64,000 nucleotides of DNA, taken from Acidobacteriota bacterium (GTDB lineage: Bacteria > Acidobacteriota > Terriglobia > Bryobacterales > Bryobacteraceae). Below, one piece after another: positions 38,244-45,978 of the stretch; within the stretch, counting starts at the first letter, position 1, and each line of letters opens with the position of its first letter. The notes beneath the pieces were generated by a model. That model was not told the origin of the DNA and searched no databases. It saw only the letters and a list, made by a program, of their open reading frames with translations. A program made the translations under genes and the position numbers. The DNA lies in assembly GCA_016870995.1 (NCBI GenBank), contig VFZU01000018.1, positions 1 through 64,000 of the forward strand, read 5' to 3'.

Positions 38244-38845
38244 CCCTGCTGTTGGCCCAAGCCCCAGAAACACTGCCCACGATGCTGAAACGCATCGAGC
38301 AGCGCTACAACACAACCGCGACCCTCAAGAGCGAGTTTGAGCAAACCATGGCCGTTGCGCAAGGCCGTCGCGTGACCGAGCGCGGAATCCTTTATTTGCG
38401 CAAGCCAGGACGGATGCGTTGGGAATATGCGCAGCCAACCGGAAAGCTCTTTCTTTGCGATGCGAAGAGAATCTACTACGTTGTGCCTTCGGCGCGTCGC
38501 GTCGAGGTGAGCGAAATGAGGGAATCGGACGATCTTCGCGCGCCCCTCGCATTTCTGCTTGGCAAACTCGATTTCGCTCGAGACTTCAATCGATTCGAAC
38601 ATTCGCGACCAGGCACGCAATGGAAGATTCGGGCCTATCCAAAATCCGCGAAGTCACCCTACGAGTATGTAGAGTTTTTTGCGGAGCCGGACGGGCGGTT
38701 GTCGGTGGTTGCTGTAAAGAGCAAGGACGGCTCGACGATGTCCTATGCATTTCAGTCAGAGCTGCGAAACGTGCCGCTTGCCGCCTCGCTATTTGAGTTT
38801 CAGAAGCCGGAAGGCTTCGAAATCTTGCAACTGAGAGCGAACTAG
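38216..38845 (+). CDS. lolA: Outer-membrane lipoprotein carrier protein LolA
   Basis: Periplasmic chaperone carrying lipoproteins from LolCDE to the outer membrane. The protein has 209 residues with a short signal-like start (MAHFTLIPLTLLLAQAPE). LKSEFEQTMAVAQGRRVTERGILYLRKPGRMRWEY is the typical LolA beta-sheet beginning, and the later strands (YVEFFAEPDGRLSVVAVKS) fit. It starts inside pdxH, suggesting coupling. LolD-type ATPases occur at 50060 and 52723, but no LolC/E permease pair is near it. Confidence 0.88.
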   Translation: MAHFTLIPLTLLLAQAPETLPTMLKRIEQRYNTTATLKSEFEQTMAVAQGRRVTERGILYLRKPGRMRWEYAQPTGKLFLCDAKRIYYVVPSARRVEVSEMRESDDLRAPLAFLLGKLDFARDFNRFEHSRPGTQWKIRAYPKSAKSPYEYVEFFAEPDGRLSVVAVKSKDGSTMSYAFQSELRNVPLAASLFEFQKPEGFEILQLRAN

Positions 38846-40308
38846 GGAACTACCAGGATTTCCACCCAGAATCCGCGCTGTTCAAAGCCGATTAAGGACT
38901 GGAGTCCTGGAATGGTCGTGACTTCACTGACCCCAGCTTCTTTTGCAAATTGAAAGTACCGCCTCAGAAATCCTTCGATCGCCGGCCAGCGGGCGAGGCT
39001 CGTCTCAGGGTTCCAGCTTCGCGAATAAAGAATCAGAACATCGCCCTTGGTCCAATCGAGGCTTCGCAGCCTTTCGAGAGAGAAGTCTTCGACCGAGCGG
39101 ACAGACGGGATGGGTTCTTCGACGTAGCCGAGATAGGGTTTGCGAAGCGCATCGGTAAGCGGCCAGGCCGTGGTGATGCGGTTGCGCCCCAGGCGCGCCT
39201 CAATCAGCCCCGCCACGTTCTTGTGAGATTCGACCATGTCGATCATGGCAAGGTTGTTTTCTAGCGCGTAAGGCCAAGGTGGATTGAGAAACAGCATAGC
39301 CAGTAGCCCGGCGCAGGATATGCCGATCGTGGCGTAACGCCAAGGCTTTTCGAGAGTTGAGATCGCGGCTGCGAATGCTGCGTAGAGTACGGGAAGAACC
39401 GGCAGCAGGTAGCGCTCGAGCACTGCACCACCGGTGACGCTTACGAGCAGCGTCTGGGCGATGCAGGCAAGCGCTACGGGGCGCCATCGCGAATCGAACC
39501 CAATCCGCTTCCAACGCCAAATCAGAAGAGCTGCAGGGACGATGTGGAGATTTTCAAGGCCCAGATAGCTGATGCGGCGAAGGAGCGCATAGCCGAGGCG
39601 GATTGGATGCAGCGGATAGAAAAGGTTGTACTCCGCATAGGTGGCATCGCCAAAGAGCCGTCCTGTCGAGAACCAGACAAATGCGACCCAATTGAGAACC
39701 ACGAGAGTTGGTGCGAGTGCCAATTGCAGCGCGAATTGGCTGCGCCCTTCGCGCCAGGCGAAAGCGGCAAGCACAATCGGAATCGCAATCGAGGTTTCTT
39801 TGAAGGCAACCGCCAAAACGGCAGCAGCGATGGCCAATTTGTCCTGTTGCCTGAGATAGGCAAGCAGCAGCAGAGTTGTGAAAACTGCAGATGGCAGATC
39901 TAGCTGGGCCATCATCGATTGGGTATAGATGAGGGGATTGGCGATCAGCAATGCAATGGCGAAAAATGCTGGTGCCCCGCGGGAACCCTTGAGTAACTCA
40001 ATCGCAAGCAGGAAGCCAATGGTGGCGAAGGCAGTTCCGAAGAGCAGCATCGTGATGCGGGTGACTTCAATCGAATAGCCTGTCACCTTCCAAATTCCGG
40101 CGAGCAGGAGAGGCAATCCTGGCGGGTGGGAATTGGGCATCGTCGACTGCGGGATTAACCCGCGACCTTCCAGCAAGTCATGAGCTTGAGAGATGAATTG
40201 CCCTGCTTCGTCCCAGAAGAAGGGCAATGAGATCAGTTTGAAGTGGGTTGTGAGAAAGATGAATGCGAACAGCGCAAACAGAATGCCGATCGAACTCGCC
40301 CGGCGCAT
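38842..40308 (-). CDS. GT39/ArnT-like membrane glycosyltransferase
   Basis: Polytopic membrane protein of 488 residues with about ten hydrophobic segments. The N-terminal periplasmic loop carries FFWDEAGQF, where the WDE acidic pair matches the catalytic site of polyprenyl-phosphate-dependent GT-C enzymes. SHPPGLPLLLAG matches their conserved HPP motif. A soluble C-terminal domain of about 110 residues follows. It probably transfers a sugar from a lipid carrier to an unknown acceptor. The gene follows the DUF3467 gene by nine bases, and its 3' end overlaps lolA by four. Confidence 0.85.
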   Translation of the reverse strand: MRRASSIGILFALFAFIFLTTHFKLISLPFFWDEAGQFISQAHDLLEGRGLIPQSTMPNSHPPGLPLLLAGIWKVTGYSIEVTRITMLLFGTAFATIGFLLAIELLKGSRGAPAFFAIALLIANPLIYTQSMMAQLDLPSAVFTTLLLLAYLRQQDKLAIAAAVLAVAFKETSIAIPIVLAAFAWREGRSQFALQLALAPTLVVLNWVAFVWFSTGRLFGDATYAEYNLFYPLHPIRLGYALLRRISYLGLENLHIVPAALLIWRWKRIGFDSRWRPVALACIAQTLLVSVTGGAVLERYLLPVLPVLYAAFAAAISTLEKPWRYATIGISCAGLLAMLFLNPPWPYALENNLAMIDMVESHKNVAGLIEARLGRNRITTAWPLTDALRKPYLGYVEEPIPSVRSVEDFSLERLRSLDWTKGDVLILYSRSWNPETSLARWPAIEGFLRRYFQFAKEAGVSEVTTIPGLQSLIGFEQRGFWVEILVVP

Positions 40309-40317
40309 GGCGCGAGC

Positions 40318-40611
40318 CTACTGCAGCGGCCCGTTGCCGCCAGTGGGCTCAAGACGAATTTCGCCAAAGGTGCCTTCGTATTGGGCAATGTTTTGGTTGA
40401 GCAGATTCGCCAGTGCTTTGGCCTGCTGCGGACTCAGATAGACACCTTGAAAATTAGTGATGTTCACGGTGTCCGGCTGAGTTTGTGAAATGGTGCCAAA
40501 CATCAGGAAGAAGTCCCAGAGGTTGACCCGCACCTGGACCGAGTTTGAATACGACTCTTTATAGTCATCGCTTTGGGCGATCTGCAATTTAGGGGAGTTG
40601 TTGGGGAACAT
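40318..40611 (-). CDS. DUF3467 domain protein
   Basis: A 97-residue protein from ATG 40611. It matches DUF3467: YSNSVQVRVNLWDFFLMFG at the start, then GVYLSPQQAKALANLLNQNI and the closing YEGTFGEIRL. Function is unknown; homologues are small cytoplasmic proteins of one domain. The frame is open upstream across the tRNA-Asp gene, but that part is not coding. It begins 26 bases after the tRNA 3' end and may be cotranscribed with it. Confidence 0.88.
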   Translation of the reverse strand: MFPNNSPKLQIAQSDDYKESYSNSVQVRVNLWDFFLMFGTISQTQPDTVNITNFQGVYLSPQQAKALANLLNQNIAQYEGTFGEIRLEPTGGNGPLQ

Positions 40612-40636
40612 AAATCGAGCGAGTGGCGGGAGGAAA

Positions 40637-40713
40637 TGGCGGGGACGACGGGGCTCGAACCCGCGACCTTCGGCGTGACAGGCCGACGCTCTAACCAACT
40701 GAGCTACGTCCCC
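40637..40713 (-). tRNA. tRNA-Asp (GTC anticodon), CCA encoded
   Basis: On the minus strand the cloverleaf folds completely. The acceptor stem is GGGGACG/CGTCCCC, the D-arm GCTC/GAGC, the anticodon stem TCGGC/GCCGA with loop CTGTCAC (anticodon GTC), and the T-arm GCGGG-TTCGAGC-CCCGT with one G-T pair. Discriminator G is followed by a genomically encoded CCA. Confidence 0.97.
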
Positions 40714-40812
40714 GCAAACTGCGCGAAAATGTAGAATAACACAAACTACGGACCACAAGCTAGCGAAGAATCGAGTTCGCTGGCAAGAGGCTCTGGAATC
40801 GAGGATCTAGCC

Positions 40813-41424
40813 TTAGCTCCAGACGCGGACAACCTTCTCTTCGTTCTCGCGGACTTCTTCAGGAACCTCGCGCGCGGCGAAGCTGTCGAGCTTGGCGAGG
40901 TAGAACATCGGCAGGGGTGCGAAGTCGGGAGCGTCCGGCCAGGGCTGATAGATCATCACCGCGAGGCCAACTACTTCAGCGCCGAAGCTTTCGACAAGTT
41001 CCTTGAGGTGCTCGAGCTTGCGCCCGGTCCGGAAGATGTCGTCGACGAGCAGCACTTTCTCGCCTTTTTGTGGGGCCACAAACTCGCGGAACTGTTGTGG
41101 ACGCCGAGTGCCATCAGCCTCGGCCCAATAAACTTTTGCTGCACCGAGAGCTTCGACGACGCCGTAGGCAACAGGGAGACCGCCGGTGGCAGGAGCGACA
41201 ACGGAGAGTTGTGGCAGCATGGCCCGCAGCTCGGAATTGGCGCGAATCTTGCGGCTCAGCGCGACGCTGAGCACTTTGGCGTGCTTGTAGTCGCTCATGA
41301 CGAGCGGCATCCCGAGATACTCGTCGGTGTAGGAACCGTCGGGATACACGAAGTGACCCGTGCGCAAAGCGCCGGTTTCGCGCAACAACTCCACCACTTC
41401 TTCTTCAGTTGGCAATAACTGCAT
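40813..41424 (-). CDS. Orotate phosphoribosyltransferase-like protein
   Basis: A 203-residue type I phosphoribosyltransferase. An N-terminal hood (LLPTEEEVVELLRETGALRTGHFVYPDG) resembles OPRT, and the PRPP loop is KVLLVDDIFRTGRKL. OPRTs usually show a slightly different loop with two threonines, so orotate as substrate is likely but not certain. It starts two bases after the sugar transferase stop, so the pair should be cotranscribed. Confidence 0.8.
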   Translation of the reverse strand: MQLLPTEEEVVELLRETGALRTGHFVYPDGSYTDEYLGMPLVMSDYKHAKVLSVALSRKIRANSELRAMLPQLSVVAPATGGLPVAYGVVEALGAAKVYWAEADGTRRPQQFREFVAPQKGEKVLLVDDIFRTGRKLEHLKELVESFGAEVVGLAVMIYQPWPDAPDFAPLPMFYLAKLDSFAAREVPEEVRENEEKVVRVWS

Positions 41425-41426
41425 AT

Positions 41427-42785
41427 CTAATTGGCTCCTCGTCCCAACAATACCAGCGGAATCGTGCGCAGCAGGATGCGGCTGTCGAGCGACAACGACC
41501 AGTTGTCGATGTACTGCATATCCATTTTCATCACGGTTTCGACGTCAAGGCGGTCGCGACCCTCGACGGCCCAAATGCAAGTGAGGCCCGGACGCATGCG
41601 CAGACGGCGGCGCTGCCAGCCCTCATATAGATCCACTTCATCGGGCGTGGCCGGCCTTGGGCCCACCAGGCTCATATCGCCCTTCAGCACATTCCACAGT
41701 TGTGGCAATTCGTCGATCGAAAACTTTCGCAACCAGCGGCCGACCGCTGTGAGGCGTGGGTCTTTGGGGATCTTGAAATTCAACTTCTTCACGTTGAGAT
41801 GCGCGTACTGTTCCTTGAGTTGCTCGGCGTTTTCGACCATCGAGCGGAATTTATACAAAGTGAATTTGCGGCCATTCAAACCGCAACGCTGCTGGCGGAA
41901 GATCGCCGGGCCGGGCGAAGTGATGCGGATCAGCAATGCTGCAGCAAGCAATATGGGTGAAGCCACAAGCAGGCCTATGGCGGCAGCAGAGAAATCGATC
42001 AGGCGTTTGACGAGCAGTTTGATCTCGTCAGTGGGCGTGGCGCTGAAGGTGAGCATCGGTGTAGGGCCGAGGCGATCCAGATAAACTTCGCTGTTGACGT
42101 GCGGAAAGAACTCGAGGCTAAGACGAGTGCGGACACCTTCCTCGTCGCATTTCAAAAAGAGATCTTCGAGGCTGCTGAGGCGCTCTGGCGGAACGGCAAA
42201 GAGAACCTCGTCGACAATGTGATCGCGCAATCTGGCAGTTACGGTCTCTGCGTCGTCGACAATGCCCAGCACTCGTGTGCCAGCAACGGCGTTGGCCTTG
42301 ATCTGTTGAGCCAGATCTTCCGCGCGGGGGCCCGAGCCAAAAATCAGAACATAATGCTCGCCTCCGAACTCGCGGCGCACCAACCCGAGCAAGCTGCCCG
42401 CATTCCACCGAAACAGCACCAGAACCAAAAACTGCATGCCGACGAAGCAGAGAAGAAACAGCCGGCTCAAATCGAGTTTCAGAAAGTAATCGACCAATAC
42501 GATGGAGACAATGCCGAAGACAGCTTGTTTTGCGGTCTCTCGAAAAACGACGTAGGGGTTGGCCCCATCCAATCGGTCGTAAACTTGTACCCAGAGGCAG
42601 AAAACCACGCTCGACAGTGCCGCCACGCCAAACAACAACAATTTCATTGCTGGGGTCAGGAAGAAGTCGTGTGTTAATGGCAACAGGGACCGCGTCAGGT
42701 ACGCGGCCTCAAAGGCCAGCGCCGTGAGCAGAACATCCGAAATGGCAAACAGCACCCGCGCTTTGCGATGATGTCGGCTATACAC
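41427..42785 (-). CDS. Polyprenyl glycosylphosphotransferase (WbaP/CpsE-like)
   Basis: Initiates exopolysaccharide or O-antigen synthesis by moving a sugar-1-phosphate to undecaprenyl phosphate. The protein has 452 residues. Four N-terminal membrane helices and a Rossmann-like CoA_binding_3 domain (EHYVLIFGSGPRAEDLAQQI) precede the C-terminal catalytic domain. There, GPAIFRQQRCGLNGRKFTLYKFRSM, LRKFSIDELPQLWNVLKGDMSLVGPRP and RPGLTCIWAVEGRD are classic. The GTG start lies eleven bases from the divergent DUF3299 gene. Confidence 0.94.
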   Translation of the reverse strand: MYSRHHRKARVLFAISDVLLTALAFEAAYLTRSLLPLTHDFFLTPAMKLLLFGVAALSSVVFCLWVQVYDRLDGANPYVVFRETAKQAVFGIVSIVLVDYFLKLDLSRLFLLCFVGMQFLVLVLFRWNAGSLLGLVRREFGGEHYVLIFGSGPRAEDLAQQIKANAVAGTRVLGIVDDAETVTARLRDHIVDEVLFAVPPERLSSLEDLFLKCDEEGVRTRLSLEFFPHVNSEVYLDRLGPTPMLTFSATPTDEIKLLVKRLIDFSAAAIGLLVASPILLAAALLIRITSPGPAIFRQQRCGLNGRKFTLYKFRSMVENAEQLKEQYAHLNVKKLNFKIPKDPRLTAVGRWLRKFSIDELPQLWNVLKGDMSLVGPRPATPDEVDLYEGWQRRRLRMRPGLTCIWAVEGRDRLDVETVMKMDMQYIDNWSLSLDSRILLRTIPLVLLGRGAN

Positions 42786-42796
42786 CCATTTCCACC

Positions 42797-43333
42797 GTGC
42801 AACTTCAGATTATCACTTGGTCTCTCATCGCCATTGCCCTAGCCGGTTGCGGACCGACCTATCGTGCCGTCGAGGTTACCGACGTGAAGGCAAAGCCGGG
42901 GGCAACGGACGCCAGCCGCCCTGAGATGGCGGTAGAGGAATCTGAAGCGCCAAAGTCGGTGAAGCTGGATGGCTTCAAGCCGATCGAGTGGAAGGTGCTG
43001 CGAGGACTCGACGTCAAGACCGGGAAGTCCACCAACGATCTGGCGGCCTACACAGGGGCCAATATCAAGATCAACGGGTTCATGGTGCCATTTGACGACG
43101 AGGACGAGCAAGTGACCGAGTTCCTGCTAGTGCCCCAAGCGGGCATGTGCATCCATACGCCGCCTCCGCCGCCGAACCAGATCATCCTGGTGGAGGTAGC
43201 GACGGGAGGGGCCAACCGAGTGGAGTGGGACAAGGAAGTTTCCGTATATGGGCAGTTTCAGATTGTGGACGGAAACAGCCCTTACGGGAAAACGGGGTTT
43301 AAGATCGCGGCTGTGCGCGCCAGGCCCGACTAG
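42797..43333 (+). CDS. DUF3299 lipoprotein (copy 1)
   Basis: A 178-residue lipoprotein: the signal peptide ends in lipobox LAGC with cysteine 18. The mature part has a ~40-residue charged linker, then DUF3299: EWKVLRGLDV, VKINGFMVPFDDEDEQ-like block, and CIHTPPPPPNQIILVEV. The cysteine/histidine/poly-proline motif could bind metal. The start is GTG at 42797 with no evident ribosome site. A paralogue sits at 50724 inside an ABC transporter operon. Its last four bases overlap the convergent MerC-like gene. Confidence 0.88.
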   Translation: MQLQIITWSLIAIALAGCGPTYRAVEVTDVKAKPGATDASRPEMAVEESEAPKSVKLDGFKPIEWKVLRGLDVKTGKSTNDLAAYTGANIKINGFMVPFDDEDEQVTEFLLVPQAGMCIHTPPPPPNQIILVEVATGGANRVEWDKEVSVYGQFQIVDGNSPYGKTGFKIAAVRARPD

Positions 43334-43740
43334 CTAGTCTGGCAGCACTTACACTTCGCCTGATTGCGGAAGTGGGCCGTGCCGATCAACGTGCCGCCCG
43401 CAACCATTCCGAAAGGTTCCAGGTTTTCAGGAGTCTCGAAAAAGACGCTCTTGGCGATGAAGATCAGCGATACGCCGATCAGGAAGTAAACTACCGGTTC
43501 GGGCTGGCGGTGCTCCTTGAAATAGCTCCAAAAGAGCCGGATCAAGCCGATCGAAAGGCTGGCGATGATGATCGTCCATTCTGTGGTCTCTTCGGCGATC
43601 CATCCCAGCCCGTTCACGGCAAGGTAGCCGATCACGAAGGGCATCAGGGCGCAATGAACTGCGCAACCATAGGAAAGCCACATGCCAACTTTGTCCCAAA
43701 ATGTGCGAGCGGGCAAGGGTGCTGAAAGGTCTTGAGACAT
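43330..43740 (-). CDS. MerC-like membrane protein with C-terminal cysteine cluster
   Basis: A 136-residue inner-membrane protein from ATG 43740. It has about four hydrophobic segments. The first contains GCAVHCALMPF, the MerC-type paired-cysteine/histidine metal site, and the tail ends HFRNQAKCKCCQTS, a second likely thiol metal site. MerC proteins bring mercury across the membrane, but no mer operon is present here. Other MerC-domain proteins may handle zinc or copper. An open frame extends upstream to 43854 but crosses the divergent promoter region. Confidence 0.85.
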   Translation of the reverse strand: MSQDLSAPLPARTFWDKVGMWLSYGCAVHCALMPFVIGYLAVNGLGWIAEETTEWTIIIASLSIGLIRLFWSYFKEHRQPEPVVYFLIGVSLIFIAKSVFFETPENLEPFGMVAGGTLIGTAHFRNQAKCKCCQTS

Positions 43741-43744
43741 TGAG

Positions 43745-43865
43745 ATCACTTCCAATGATAGCTCAGTAGCCACAACGGCCGACCGATCCTGCCATCCGTG
43801 TTCGTGAAACAAAACGTACATATTCCAGACTTGCTGTAGTTGCTCGAATCGCATCGGAAGTGATG
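43745..43865. promoter_or_regulatory. Divergent intergenic region bounded by 9-bp inverted repeats
   Basis: ATCACTTCC at 43745-43753 and its exact inverse GGAAGTGAT at 43857-43865 flank the region between the MerC-like and DoxX-like genes. Each copy sits just ahead of a possible start codon. It may be a regulator site or a coincidence of two ribosome-binding regions. Confidence 0.3.
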
Positions 43866-43907
43866 AAATGCAGCGAGCACTTCAATAGACTTGCAAAGGA
43901 AGCAAAT

Positions 43908-44281
43908 ATGAACCCTGCACTCCAACTCTGGGCTGGCCGAATTTTGAGCGCGATTCCAGTTTTGATGCTGACAATGAGTGGCGTTATGAAACTGAGGGGC
44001 GGCCCTGAGTTTGTCAAAGTCTTCGAACACCTGGGTTGGCCCGCCGATCTTGCAGTGCCTCTCGGATTGCTGGAATTGGCCATTACGATTGTGTACGTGA
44101 TTCCCAGAACCTAGTGCTTGGGGCGATTCTGCTTACGGGCTATCTCGGAGGGGCAATCGCGGCGCATGTTCGCATTCACGAGGATTGGCTGACGCAACTG
44201 CTGCTTGGGATGATACTGTGGGGTGGTTTGTATTTTCGCGATGCGCGCATCGCCGCATTGATTCCGCTCCGGAATCCGTAG
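43908..44281 (+). pseudogene. DoxX-like membrane protein, interrupted by a single frameshift
   Basis: Starts at ATG 43908 with AGGA eight bases upstream. The first frame encodes MNPALQLWAGRILSAIPVLM, GVMKLRGGPEF and GLLELAITIVYVIPRT before a TAG at 44112. The neighbouring frame continues with VLGAILLTGYLGGAIAAHV, LLLGMILWGGLYFRD and ends at 44281. Together they make a complete four-helix DoxX-like protein of ~124 residues. Adding one base at TAGTG (as TCAGTG) would restore it. Either a recent one-base deletion or a sequencing error. Confidence 0.85.
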
Positions 44282-44284
44282 AGC

Positions 44285-45076
44285 TTATTTGCCGCGGGCG
44301 AGTTCTGCCATACGCGCGTTGAGTCCGCGCAATTGGCGCAGTTCGTCTTCGGCTTGTTGCAGCGCGTTCTGGATGCGAGATAGGTCACCGGCTTGAAGAC
44401 CCTGGCCTGGGTTCTCGCGAGTCTGCAGATTCAGGCTGAAGCTGCGGTAAAGGTCGGTCACTTCGCGGTAGCGGCGCTCGAGGGTAACCACAGCGGCTTC
44501 CCGGCGGCGATTGAGATCTTCCACTTCCTTGTTCGCCACAACGGCCCTCTTGGCGGCTAGCTCCGCCTTTGCCAGTTTTTCCTGCAGCAGCTTTTCAGCG
44601 GTTTCACTTTGCACGAGGCGCTGCGCTTTGAATTTCAACTCGGCGTCGAGAGCATCGCTGACGCGCTGCTGCTTGCCCAGATCTTCTCGCAGGCTTGCGA
44701 GTTGATCGGCGAGCTTGCGGGTCTCTTCGGCTTGCGCTTCGGCTTTCTCTTTGACGTTGTGAGCATCTTCGCGTGCCTCTTCGATGTCCTTTTCCAGCTC
44801 CTGCGTTTTTGCCCGCAGGCTGTCGATCATCTGAAGGTAATTGCCGACATCGACCTTATCTTTAACGATGCTTGGTTGCTTCGGCGAGACCGCTGGAGTT
44901 TTTTCAAGCAGTTGCGTGGGTTCCTCGACCGGAACGACAACACCTGTCTTGAGAAGCTCGGCCTCGAGCCTGGCCACGCGGCCGGCCACCGCAAGACGGC
45001 CCTGTTCGGCTCGCCACCCCAGCCAGCCTGTGACGCCAAGCAATCCCAGCAATGCGACCACAATCCAGTTCTTCAT
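44285..45076 (-). CDS. Membrane-anchored coiled-coil protein
   Basis: A 263-residue protein from ATG 45076. One N-terminal membrane helix (NWIVVALLGLLGVTGWLGW) is followed by a short linker and a long charged coiled coil (roughly residues 85-235, heptads rich in E, A, L and R). A short glutamine-rich end follows. No catalytic domain is seen. By its position as the last gene of the run from hemB, it may link the inner membrane to periplasmic components. It begins eight bases after the VWA gene. Confidence 0.78.
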   Translation of the reverse strand: MKNWIVVALLGLLGVTGWLGWRAEQGRLAVAGRVARLEAELLKTGVVVPVEEPTQLLEKTPAVSPKQPSIVKDKVDVGNYLQMIDSLRAKTQELEKDIEEAREDAHNVKEKAEAQAEETRKLADQLASLREDLGKQQRVSDALDAELKFKAQRLVQSETAEKLLQEKLAKAELAAKRAVVANKEVEDLNRRREAAVVTLERRYREVTDLYRSFSLNLQTRENPGQGLQAGDLSRIQNALQQAEDELRQLRGLNARMAELARGK

Positions 45077-45084
45077 CGTTTCGA

Positions 45085-45978
45085 TTACTTTCCCAGCGCG
45101 AAACGCGCGCGGTTTGGGATGTCCCTGTCTCCGTTCAATACATCGACCGTCACGGTGCGGCGCTTGCCGCTCTTCAGTTCCACGGCGACACTCCAATGCC
45201 GTGCCGCTGCCATCATGACACGATCCACGGCTTCGGGGATTTCGCCCCGGCTGCGGCAGAAAACTCCGAGCCCGCCTGACTCCTCGGCAAGCTGTGCCAG
45301 ACCACGCTGGTATGCCTCATTAATGGGGTCGGCGAAGAAGCTAAGCTGCACAACAAAGATCGGCGTTTCAAATCGCGCCAATTGATCGGAGATCTTTTGA
45401 ATTTTCTCGCGCACCAATTGATCGGGAAACTTGCGGCTCAAGTCTCGGGCGTCGCTCGCATTGATAACCGGGTTCGTGTAGTCTTCACGATAGTTGGCAA
45501 TGTTGCTATCTGTGACATAGACCACGGCGACGCGTGCACCGCTCTTTTGCAAAATCCTTTGCCCGATTGACGCCACCGATTCCACGCTGTCCAGCAATCC
45601 CGCCTTTCCCGTGGCGGCATAATCCTTGATGGCTTGGGAAATCTTTTCACGATCTGCAGTTGGGTCGACCAGTGCTTTGAGGCTGTCTTGTGACCGCAGC
45701 AGGCCTACCCACTGATTCTTCGCAAGCTTGCCGGTTTGTTCCACCAATGCATCCCGCGCGGTATCAACCAACGTAGCGTCACCGCTGACATCCATTACGA
45801 GTAGCAAGACAAGATCATCTTCTGGCCCCTGTACGCGCAGCACCTTCGCTTCGAGGCCATCCAGTTTGGCGGCGAACGCACCTCGTTCGAGTGGCGGTTC
45901 CTGCTGAGGCACGGCGATGCGAATCACGGTCGGCGGGGGTTCTGCTGAAAGCAGCAGAAGTAGGATCGCCGGAATCAA
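45085..45978 (-). CDS. Secreted VWA-like protein with degenerate MIDAS
   Basis: A 297-residue protein with a signal-like N-terminus (MIPAILLLLLSAEPPP). The von Willebrand A fold begins LVLLLVMDVSGDATLVDTA; the MIDAS motif is DVSGD instead of DxSxS, so metal binding may be altered. ARVAVVYVTDSN supplies the later conserved aspartate strand. This is like the VWFA-related proteins common in Acidobacteria. The start is TTG, overlapping the barrel stop (TTGA), with GAGG upstream. It likely mediates protein-protein contacts in the periplasm. Confidence 0.8.
   Translation of the reverse strand: MIPAILLLLLSAEPPPTVIRIAVPQQEPPLERGAFAAKLDGLEAKVLRVQGPEDDLVLLLVMDVSGDATLVDTARDALVEQTGKLAKNQWVGLLRSQDSLKALVDPTADREKISQAIKDYAATGKAGLLDSVESVASIGQRILQKSGARVAVVYVTDSNIANYREDYTNPVINASDARDLSRKFPDQLVREKIQKISDQLARFETPIFVVQLSFFADPINEAYQRGLAQLAEESGGLGVFCRSRGEIPEAVDRVMMAAARHWSVAVELKSGKRRTVTVDVLNGDRDIPNRARFALGK

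Noticed and set aside
40612-40758. Coding extension of the DUF3467 gene upstream
   Set aside because: It passes straight through a perfect tRNA-Asp cloverleaf.
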